A stretch of 64,000 bases of DNA. Origin: Curvularia sp. ZM96. Its lineage: Eukaryota; Ascomycota; Dothideomycetes; Pleosporales; Pleosporaceae. Within the stretch, counting starts at the first letter, position 1, and each line of letters starts with the position of its first letter. Made by a program: the position numbers and the translations under genes. A model generated the notes under the pieces. The model was not told the origin of the DNA and searched no databases. It saw only the letters and a list, made by a program, of their open reading frames with translations. This document shows positions 46,714-55,962 of this stretch, one piece after another. The stretch lies in NCBI GenBank assembly GCA_022457065.1, contig JAJGBQ010000004.1, positions 1 through 64,000 on the forward strand, read 5' to 3'.

Positions 46714-48514
46714 TCATTTGGCTGCACTTGCAATCAATTCTCCTACAGACTTGTTCCATGCTTCTTCCATGGCATCCTCGGCGTCATATCCGTACGCCCA
46801 CCATTGGGTGACCGGATCACTCCATTGATTAGCGCTACTGGTAAAGGAAAGTCCCAAAACCTCAGCAGACATTGCAGAATCTCTTGCCACCTGCTCCGGG
46901 CCATCAGGGAAGTGCCAAATGTACCCGTTCACTGTACTGGCATTTTGCATATCTCGGGAACGCTTCATTCGCTCTTTTTCGAACACGCGGAGAGCGAAAG
47001 GGAGTTGGTCGAGCGACGTGATCTTGCTAAGTACGACGGCGAGCGCGGCACCATCCTCCACGGCCATCCCGGCACCTTGTGACATATAGGGTAACATAGC
47101 ATGGGCAGCGTCCCCTACGATGACCAGCCGAGACGATGGCGAAGTCCACGTTTGGAGTGGGCGGCTAACTTTCAGAGGCCATTTCATGCATTCATCGATC
47201 AGGGATATGATTTTTGTGAGCCTGGTTATCATCGTGAGCAACTGTGACAGCCAAATCCAGCCATCTTTGCACATACCTTGGATCCCATCCTTTGAACTCG
47301 GTTTGAACATCTTCCTTGAGAGATTTGGTCGCCCAAGTCGCTGGATCTGAACGGTCGATGTGAGACAAGACCATATTAAATAACTCTCCGCCCGCAATAG
47401 CATAGGTCATGACATGTCGGTCTTCGCCAATCCTATTAGCCATGTTTTAGTAAGTTCAACCGTTTGCTGTACAAGTGGGTGGAAGCTGATTAGCGTTTGG
47501 CGCTGTAGAACGCACGTACCAGATGTTTAACGCTGGCTTTTCTAACATCGAAGCAATATCCAGATCTTCTTTCATCTTTTCAATACGGACTGTTGCTCGG
47601 TAAGCCGCGAAGCCGTTAAATTCTGGCTCGTGGTTGGTGTCAGGACACAGTGTTTCGCGTGCCTTTGAGTTGATTCCTGTCCAAGCAGCATTAGCACATT
47701 CAGCTTATTTTGAGACAGACTACTGCCAATGGCGATATTGACCTACCGTCCGCGGCTATGATGAGATCTCCATGGATTCTTAGGCCCCTCTCTAGCACCA
47801 CTGAGCCCTTGCTCTCGTCATACTCCTTTACTCTGCACCCGAGCTCTACCGACACTCCGAGCTCCATCGCCCGTTGATACAGTGCCTCGTGGAAATGTGC
47901 ACGATGAACTAAGTAATATGGCACTTCGAAATCATCTTGGAACGTCTGCCCCAGAGCTGTATGCCCGATTATGTTGCCGTTTTCCCACCGACGGAAATAT
48001 ATACCCTCGGGCTCGACTGCGTACTTTTGCAGGTGCTCAAGTACATTCCAGCGCTGAAGCAGTCGTCCGGAGTTGGGAGGAACCTGAATGCCTGCACCAA
48101 CCTATCAGGATGTTAGCAGGCGTGGACTTCTAGGAAAGATATACGTTTTCTCACCTCCCCGAGCTGAGGGGCCTGCTCCAGCAGCCGCACCGAATGTCCT
48201 CGTCTGCTGAGGGCAACGGCGAGTGCTAGGCCACACAGTCCTGCACCCACAACCACGACATCTAATTTGAGCGGAGCTTGTTGAGGGGGTTGCTGATTAT
48301 CGATGATTTCGTTGGCAGCTAAGTCTTCAACGCCCACTTTGCGCAGGAACCGAAGAGCCTGAGACGGGTAGGTAGTAGGTAGATTTAGCGTGTGGCGGCG
48401 TTTCGCAGTCTTTTGACTCTTTGTGGGCGCATGACATTGGTGTGTGTCTCCGTTAGAGCTTGATTCATTGACGTGTGGTGCATCGATAGTTACGGCGGGC
48501 ATATTGTATAACAT
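46714..48514 (-). CDS. FAD monooxygenase, probable hydroxybenzoate/salicylate hydroxylase
   Basis: Aromatic-ring hydroxylase expected to make gentisate. Exons 48514-48155, 48101-47747, 47676-47520, 47432-47277 and 47221-46714 give 511 residues; the introns (53, 70, 87, 55 bases) all have GT/AG. The FAD/NADPH signatures are VVVVGAGLCGLALAVALSRRG (Rossmann GXGXXG, near residue 87), IIAADG (DG motif) and RLVIVGDAAHAMLPYMSQG (GD motif). An N-terminal extension of about 85 residues before the Rossmann fold is unusual. The second ATG (48,502) is an alternative start. It is divergent from the MFS gene. TAACTCCCC is 186-198 bases upstream. 3-hydroxybenzoate 6-hydroxylase or salicylate 5-hydroxylase are the activities that would fit the cluster; salicylate 1-hydroxylase (to catechol) would not need its neighbours. 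Confidence 0.88.
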
Positions 48515-48692
48515 TGCTGGATGTTCGCTAAAACAGCAACCCAGAATGAAAAAAAGAGGCGAGAAAGCTCGCTAGCTGATCCTTGACTCGAAAGGTTACA
48601 GGTTAGTACTTATTCGTACACTTAACAAGAACTTTTTAGTACGAACGATCATAATGAAGGATAATATTAGTATTATAGTAGTAAAATAAATC

Positions 48693-48725
48693 TAATCCCT
48701 AACTCCCCCCAGGCGGGGAGATTAG
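48693..48725 (+). promoter_or_regulatory. TAACTCCCC site within a palindrome, FMO promoter
   Basis: The nonamer at 48,700-48,708 is part of an imperfect inverted repeat: ctaatc...ctccccc on the left and cggggag...attag on the right. It lies about 190 bases before the monooxygenase ATG in the 776-base promoter shared with the MFS gene. Confidence 0.55.
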
Positions 48726-49067
48726 TGTTTCGTCCGCTATCATCCTTTTCCATTTAGCAGTAGTGTTCTGAAAAAGTACGAAATCCATAGATCTAATACT
48801 AATTGCGCATATACGGGCCGTAAGGACGTTGTAGTCATTCTTAATCCATGCACAGCTACTTTCTACGAAGTATAGGTGCTATTATGAGAGGTTTAGCTGG
48901 TAGAAGTAAGGATATCACAATAGTATTCAAACGAATCTTTAGGACGAATCCTAAGAAAGAGATGAGATATATAATATGCAAGTCCTCAGCTCTACTAACA
49001 CGAGGGCTACCCTTCGGTCTCATGTTCGAGTCACGTGACAGTGTTTGGTCATGGCGGATCGTGCTCT

Positions 49068-49076
49068 TAACTCCCC
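49068..49076 (+). promoter_or_regulatory. TAACTCCCC site before the MFS transporter
   Basis: Located 223 bases before the ATG at 49,291, followed by G as at 42,832, and preceded by CGGATCG at 49,055-49,061. Confidence 0.55.
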
Positions 49077-49290
49077 GTTGCTCCAGCTTTCCATGGACTG
49101 GACCTTATCTATGCCAATAATTTACCCCATGCTCGGAAAGGTAGAAACAGTGGGGTACCCCGGGTTCTGCAATCTCCCGCAAGGTTGATCCGGAGGTGCC
49201 GCAACTCCTCCTTAATAAAAATAGGGTGTTTCGTTTAGCCACCTACTTAACTCTTTACTATCCTCTTTTGCGTCTGACAACCTCACCAAC

Positions 49291-51116
49291 ATGGTGGCTT
49301 CACAGCTCGATAAAGATGAGATCTCCCAGACCACTGTCGTCCATCATCACCATGGGCTACCTCTCTTGCCGCCACCAAGTGACGACGATAGAGATCCGTT
49401 GCGATGGCCACGCAAGCTAAAACTGATGGCATTTGCTGCCACTGCCTTCTTCAACTTTACAGGAAACTTCGCAAGCGCTGGTCTCTCGGTCGCGACACCA
49501 GTGCTTGAGGCACAGTTTCGAAAGTCGCCTAGTCAAGTTAATAGCGTTATGACTGTTAGTGAATCGAACCGAGCACATGATTGCGGGCATAGAGAAATAC
49601 TTACGCGTCAAACAGTACAACTTCCTCCTTCTGGGCGTTGGTAACTTCATCTGGGTGCCGCTTGGTGTCAAATATGGTAAACGAGCGTGTCTACTCCTCT
49701 CGGCTCTGATGCTCTTTGTTGTCCTCATCGCAACAGCTAAGGCGACAACTTTCAATGCACTGTTGGCTTTGAGATGCTTGTCTGGATTTGCTGCCGCCTC
49801 TGGTGAGGTAAGTAGGCGTTCTCACGCCTGAAAGCCATCAACACTGACAATAAGACAGAGCATTGTCCCTGGTATAGTCTCAGACCTGTTCTTCCTCCAT
49901 GAACACGCTGTCATGATGTCTGGGTGAGCTAGGCGGTCATTCATCACCGCGTCAGCAATGGTACTAATTAGCTTTTTTATAGTTATACGATTCTTGTGTC
50001 CATAGCGACAGCCATAGGTCCGCTTGTTGCTTCATTCATAGTGCAGTATAGTCCTGGGGGCTGGGTTGAATACATGTGGGTTTGTGCAGCCTTGGCCGGT
50101 GCGAACTTAATCGCCATTTACCTCCTCTACCCTGAATCCAACTTCATCAGACCAGAGACACCTCCCCGTACTATTGAGCTCGATTCCCCTCATGGAACGG
50201 ACCCACTCGGCGAAAAGACAACTGCCATCAGGACGAAAACCATCGGTCAACACCACTTCAACATTGTCCCCAAGCCATGGATGAGCATATGGACTAGTAT
50301 CATCACAACCAATCATGAAGTTGGTATTTTCCAGGTATTCCTGCGCCCTTTAAAGATGCTATCAAGTCCAAGCATCTTGTTTGCCGTATTTGTATATGGA
50401 ACCTCTCTTGCGGCTCAGATCATTCTCATGTACGTAGCCATTTAAAGCCTGTGTTTACACTCATATCCTGACGACATTTTAGTTTTGCTTTTCCAAATCT
50501 GCTAATGGCGCCACCGTACCTGTTCTCCTCTATTGGAGTAGGTCTAATGCAGATCGCCGCAATCATCGGGTTCTTAGTGGGCTGCTTCATGGGTGGATAC
50601 GTTGCTGACCTGATCACCGCAGCTGTGATCCGGCGACAACATAGAGCCGTGCATCCAGAGCAGCGTTTGATCTCTCTTATACCGGGTGGGTTAGTTGCAC
50701 CAGCTGGGTGTATCCTAGTAGCTTTTGCATGCTCGGAAAAGCTGCACTGGGTTGCCATCGCTTTCGGCTTCGGAATGGGTATGTTACTACCTTGTCCCCG
50801 TTCAGCTATCACTAATGTGGCGACAGTATCTTTCGGGACTGTTTATGCTCCAAACATTGTCATAACATATGTTGTTGAGAGTTATCACAATTTTGCCACT
50901 GAAAGCCTCGTGGCGATCAATATCTTTAAGAACCTAGTCACCTTCCTATTCTTGTTTACCGCTACTGATTGGATTGATTCGCAGGGATATGTGCAGGTTT
51001 ACATGATCATGTTCATGCTCGTCTCAATAGGTGCCCTGTTGGCGTTTCCATTCTATTTCTTTGGGGCAAAGTGGAGAAGGGAGCACAAGCACGAAAACAT
51101 CAACGGCCGGCTTTAG
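49291..51116 (+). CDS. MFS transporter, 12-TM (DHA1-like)
   Basis: Plasma-membrane transporter, presumably for uptake of the aromatic acid or efflux of a toxic intermediate. Exons 49291-49554, 49616-49807, 49859-49923, 49983-50429, 50483-50778 and 50827-51116 give 517 residues. The fifth intron (50,779-50,826, 48 bases) keeps the frame open, so the unspliced reading looks continuous; it has GT/AG ends and a ctaat branch site, and removing it restores FGMVSFGTVYAP. The protein has a His-rich N-terminal tail, the DPLRWPRKLK entry motif, GVGNFIWVPLGVKYGKR (motif A-like) and LRCLSGFAAASGE. The Kozak context accaacATGG supports the start. Confidence 0.9.
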
Positions 51117-51458
51117 CCAAACAAGGTGTACCCCACAACTTTCCGCCAGGATATTAAAGAAAAGATGGTGCAGGCTTACATAAGTTAATAATTTGGTTTG
51201 CATCTAGTCAGTATTTTTATAGAGTTACACATAAACTAGGGATCTGGGTCAACTGTACCCAATTCTGTAGTTAGCAACCGCGGAGCGCCTCACTAAATAC
51301 GAAGTTATGTCATTCAGACTAATTTATAGACTTCGAAAGTCTAGATGCAAAGGCTTGAAGCCTATAAAGTACATACATTCTTTGTGCATCATGGTTTACT
51401 AAGTGGGAATCACCCGAAAGTCTCGAAAAATAGGCACAACATTGAATGGTTTTATACT
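51117..51458. other. Downstream region, no gene
   Basis: 342 bases after the MFS stop, with ordinary composition. No open frame or repeat recognised. Confidence 0.5.
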
Positions 51459-51741
51459 GTGCCAGTGTACAGTGTAACTAGTTAGGTGACGTACGTCACC
51501 TAACTAGTCACCTGCCTAGTCACGTGCTTAGGTCTTAGATAGTATATGTAGTTTCTCTAGTAGATCGAGAGACGATACTAACTTTATAATAGAACAAGCT
51601 ATCTACTCTTTAATTTTATCTATATCTAAAATATAACTTTCTTCTTATATTTCTACCTTCTCTTAGTAACTACTATAGTAACTAATCTATTATTATCTAC
51701 TCTAGTAAGTACTATAGTCTCGTACTATCTACACCCTTACA
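51459..51741 (+). repeat. 283-bp LTR-like repeat, left copy
   Basis: Starts gtgccagtgtacagtgtaac and ends ctacacccttaca. The reverse complement of 54,853-55,136 matches it end to end. It contains the palindrome taggtgacgtacgtcaccta. It is more AT-shifted than its partner and has no matching target duplication. Confidence 0.7.
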
Positions 51742-52058
51742 TTATAGTTGTACTTGCGATTAAACCGCGTTACAAGCTTAGATTGGCGCTTCACGAACGT
51801 ACTAGGCTAGTTTTGTCTAACCTAGTCTAAATTACGCTTAGCGCGTAAGGAATTAGCTATACTAGCTACGTTAGCAAGTCTTAGAGGAAATCCACGCGTA
51901 ATAAGTTTAAGTATATACTTAATAACTATATTCTTCTTAAGTCTAGTTAAATTCTTTAACTTAGGCTAGTAATCTACTTTTAAAGTCTATCTAACGCGTT
52001 AATTATCTAATATCTTATAAGAAACGTTAAAGATAGCTATAGCGCGTCGCTTAGAGAG
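51742..52058. other. Repeat-derived non-coding sequence
   Basis: AT-rich with acgcgtaa/gcgcgt words and a strong bias to TA dinucleotides, consistent with RIP. No family recognised. Confidence 0.4.
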
Positions 52059-52505
52059 TGTTAAGAGTGGATCTTGAGTAGAAGTAATACAAGACTTCTA
52101 GTATTAAGACTCTAAGGTTAGTTTTCGTAGATAAAGTAATAGGGTAATATAAATAGTATCTCTATAAGTAACTTATATATTATACTTATACTTATAACTT
52201 AAGTTAAATATATTAAGCTATAAGAGCTTAATACCTAGTACTATATACTAAGTAAATATTCTATATTCTATACTATTTTATAGTATTCTATAGTATTTTA
52301 TACGTAAGATATTATAGAATTATATAAGATCTATAGAATATACGTAATATATTCTATAGTAGCGTTCTACTAAGCCTATAGAATATATAATTACTTATAC
52401 GTTATTAGCTAGATATATCTCTTTCTCTAAAAGAGATCTTTAACTTAGCCTCTTTCTTCGTCTTTTCTATATCTTGTACTATTCTCTCTATTTAGGTTTG
52501 TAATA
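52059..52505 (+). mobile_element. 447-bp LTR family, copy 1
   Basis: tgttaagagtggatcttgag to ggtttgtaata. It matches 61,614-62,060 throughout, with C-to-T changes. No target duplication found. Confidence 0.75.
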
Positions 52506-52551
52506 CTATCCTCCTCTTTCTAGCTTTATATTCTTATAAGCTAATTATTAT

Positions 52552-52763
52552 TATGAAGGGCTACGCCTAGGTACTCTACCAAGAGGATCATATAATAACA
52601 GAACACGTGACTTGTACGAGTTACATAACCTTCTCTTTTCGTACAAGCGAGAGATAGTATAAAAGAGGCGCGTACTTAGCCTATTTTCTTCTTTTCTTTA
52701 TCTTTCTTCTTCTGTACGATAGGTGAATGCATACTTGATAGTCAGGCCTCTCCGCCTATAACG
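52552..52763 (+). mobile_element. 212-bp solo LTR, copy 2
   Basis: Same length as 37,584-37,795. It is flanked by the 5-base duplication ATTAT (52,547-52,551 and 52,764-52,768), which confirms the boundaries. Its first bases are tatgaaggg where copy 1 has tgtgaaggg (a G-to-A change). Confidence 0.85.
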
Positions 52764-52876
52764 ATTATAGTATCTTAAAGTACTACTTATTATTACGTAT
52801 TAGGTAATTAAATTAACTAAATTAGAGAGCTTGTAATAGTTTCTTATTAATATTACGCGAAAAAGAATCTAGAGTA

Positions 52877-54723
52877 ACGTGGTTCACAAGCGAGTCGATC
52901 ACCCAAGCGAGTCGATCACGCTCCACCGGCGCGTCGACGGCGACACTACAACGCGTGATAACTCAACAACGCATTACTCAGACTTTCTATACTAAATTAG
53001 ATCTTCAACTTACTCTCTTTAACTCCTAATCGCAACGTGTTCTAAGCTAAAGACGTGCTACCTCTATCTATAACGTGCCTTAAAGTACTCTGTCTAACTG
53101 ACGCACTAGAAAGCGCCCCTAACGCGACTACGAACCGAACTCGAAGCGCCTGAATAAGCTAGAAGAGGAGGCTGTAGTTAGGCGTATTCTTAAGGAGTCT
53201 GCGCGAGGATTTGCGCCTACAAAGCCTGACGTTTGAGCAATAGCTGATAAACTGCTGCATGAGCGTGGGAGCAACCCTGTTAGCAAGAACTAGATTAACA
53301 ACTTTGTTAAGAGGACTCCTGAGCTCCGTACGCGCTAGAGCCGTCCCTACGATCACCAGCGAGCTACCTGCGAGGACCTAGCGGCTATCTAGCGCTAGTT
53401 CGACTTAGTCTAGGCGACAAAGTAGAAGTGGGGTATCGTGGACGATGATATCTACAACTTTAACGAAACTAGCTTTATAATAGGCAAGATTTTATTATAG
53501 TTAGTTATTATAGCATTAGAAGGTTATGGTAAAAAGAAGCGGATATAGCCAGGCAACCGTGAGTGGGTTACTGTAATCTAAGGCGTGGGCGCGTTGGGTC
53601 GCCGGCTACCTCTCTTTATTGTCTTTGCGGGCAAGGTGCTTATCGACGTCTAGTTTAAAGACCTGCCTACTAACTAGGTTCTTAAAGTTAGTCCTAATAG
53701 CTAGACGAACAATTAGCTTGCTCTTGCGTGGTTAGAGCACTTTAATACCTATATAAAGAGGCAGACTATAGGTAGGTATCGACTACTTATTATTAACGGC
53801 TATGAGAGCCACTGCTCCGTCGAATTTCAAGATCTTTGTAAGAAGAAGAATATTATTCTTCTCTACATGCCTGCGCACTCGTCTCACCTATTGCAGCCCC
53901 TTAATGTCGCCTACTTCTCGCCATTAAAGCGCAAGTATGGCGACTCGATCTTAGGCTTAGCACGCAACCGCACCAACTATATTAGTAAGGAGACCTTCCT
54001 ACTAGCCTTTAAGACTGCTTTTAAGCAGTCTATCACGAAGGAGAATATCCAAGCTGGCTTTAGAGGCGCTAGTCTAGTCCCACATGACCTACAGGCTATG
54101 CTATCAAAGCTTGATATAGTGGTGTAGACACCATATCAATCACCGCGACGGGTAGCTGCCTAGGAGGCGCAGACACCACGCAACGCGCGCGAAGTTAATA
54201 CTCAAATTAGTCTTATTCGAGAGAGCGTGAGAAAGCGCCGTAGGTCTTCTGCTAATTCACTCACTAAGCAGATCGCGCAGTTGAGTAAGGAGGCTCAGTA
54301 GATGGCACATAAGATGGTACTTTTAACAGAGAAAATAACCACCCTTCAAGAAGCTCTAGACGAATTAAACAAGCGTAAAAGCCGCAAGTGGCGATACGTA
54401 TGGACAGAAGAGACTCTTACTATAGGCGACGTACAAGAAGTATTAGCTAAACAGGCGGGTAGTAGTCGTGGCGACGGTGAGAGTGCGTCGAAGAGGGTGC
54501 GAGGAGAGAGGCGGTGCGGGCGTTGCAACCAGACTGGACACAACGTTCGCACCTGCGCAGTTAAGATAGATAGTGCAAGTAATAGTAGTAATTCTAACAA
54601 TTAATTTAGTGTATTATAATAGTTTATTAACTGTGATAAAAGACTGTGATAACGTGTTAACGTCGACGCGCTGGTGGAGCGTGATCGACTCGCTTGGGTG
54701 ATCGACTCGCTTGTGAACCACGT
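52877..54723 (+). mobile_element. Fot1/Pogo-type DNA transposon, copy 2 (1,847 bp)
   Basis: Exactly as long as the copy at 29,151-30,997, flanked by TA (52,875-52,876 and 54,724-54,725), with terminal inverted repeats of about 60 bases. The transposase relic is on the plus strand: helix-turn-helix region from about 53,140, the first catalytic motif now FNETS (near 53,459), the second ING in place of IDG (near 53,794), then an open stretch 53,867-54,127 (FSPLKRKYGDSILGLARNRT) and 54,302-54,604 with the zinc knuckle CGRCNQTGHNVRTC. Asp-to-Asn at the catalytic positions and Gln-to-stop (54,124) are RIP-type, so it is inactive. Confidence 0.93.
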
Positions 54724-54852
54724 TATTAGATATTATTATTAAAGAAGAAGTATAAGAATTATTATTAGAATAGTATAAAGTTGTGCGTTCTAGTAGAGAT
54801 TCTAGTTCTAAACTTTAAGAATTTAGATTAAAAACTCGCTTATCTTAATTAG

Positions 54853-55136
54853 TGTAAGGGTGTAGAAAGTACGAGGCCACAGTACCTACTAGAGTGGACG
54901 ATAACAGATCAGTCACTATAGCAGTTACTAAGAGAAGAGGGAAATGTAAGAGAAAAGTTGTATTCTAGACATAGGTAAAGTTAAAGAGTGGACAGTTCGT
55001 CCTGTCGTGAGGTTGGTGTTTTTTTCTATCTATCTACTAGAAGAACTACATATACTATTAGACTCAAGCACGTGACTAGGCAGGTGACTGGTCAGGTGAC
55101 ATGCGTCACCTGACTGGTCACACTGTACACTGGCAC
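54853..55136 (-). repeat. 284-bp LTR-like repeat, right copy
   Basis: Inverted partner of 51,459-51,741, flanked by the 5-base duplication ATTAG (54,848-54,852 and 55,137-55,141), so it inserted on its own and the pair is not one element's termini. It contains tcaggtgacatgcgtcacctga. Confidence 0.75.
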
Positions 55137-55137
55137 A

Positions 55138-55262
55138 TTAGTTAAACTCCTATAACTCTTTTCTACTACGAATCGCTAGAAAACAATCGCACGGAATACT
55201 TTATATAAGTCTCGCCCTAACCCGGACCGAGACTAGGTAAGTATAGCGAATCCCCGTGTAAC
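55138..55262 (+). repeat. Gypsy LTR 3' fragment
   Basis: gttaaactcctataactc to ccgtgtaacac, matching the last 120 bases of the 490-bp LTR. Truncated on the left. Confidence 0.8.
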
Positions 55263-55962
55263 ACAGTAGTTAATATCCACTAATAATTATTTGTCCTAAT
55301 ATACCTAGTTACCTACTATACTTTAACACTCTCTAGGACCTATATCTAAATGCACTCAGGGTTAAGTTAACTCTAACGCGAAGCCTATTTCAGCACGATT
55401 TGGGGGGTGAATCGCGCCTTATATTAGTTAGGGAAGCTTATAGGCGGTATAATTATGATATTTATATTAATTACTTGCCCTTTAGAGACTTCCGCGGAAA
55501 ACTGTTAGTATTGCGATTAGTAGAGCTAATTGTTTTTAATAAGCATAACTTTATATAAGATTTAGACGCCTAGGATGCGTTTTAATGCTAGGGTCTAACA
55601 CCGTGGGAAAATAGGACCTAGGAGGTTTAGCCCTAGTTTCTCTAGAAATGGTGGATAATTATAGGTAGGGAGTATAGAGGATTGGAACATCGAGTTCATG
55701 TTTAGAGGGATCGATTAATCTATGCAGCGTGTAACTACTCAACAAATAAGATAGTCAATTTGAACATATAGAATGTACACTACACTTTTCACAAGAGTGT
55801 AGGCGGACGGTGCTCCAACAGGTTCCTCGTGGCTAACCCATCTAGGGCAGACCCTGTGGCTGTGGAATATTGTGACAAGAGTAGACGCCTTGCTTGAAAG
55901 AACGGCCCTTTTGTAAAGCACGTTATGGTAGAGGGTGTAGTGTTTACTAACCCAAGTACTAT
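55263..55962. other. Non-coding, includes helicase-flank fragment
   Basis: 55,325-55,432 resembles 8,826-9,016 (aggacctatatctaaatgca, gggttaagttaac, cttatattagttaggg), a dispersed piece of the subtelomeric helicase flank about 46 kb inside. The rest has no recognisable gene; 55,741-55,962 is the 3' flank of the channel gene. Confidence 0.6.

Noticed and set aside
35476..51116. Secondary-metabolite biosynthetic cluster
   Set aside because: No polyketide synthase, NRPS, terpene synthase or prenyltransferase is present; the enzymes fit aromatic catabolism better.
51459..55136. One 3.7-kb transposon with 284-base terminal inverted repeats
   Set aside because: The right repeat has its own ATTAG duplication and the enclosed DNA is made of unrelated solo LTRs and a Fot1 copy.
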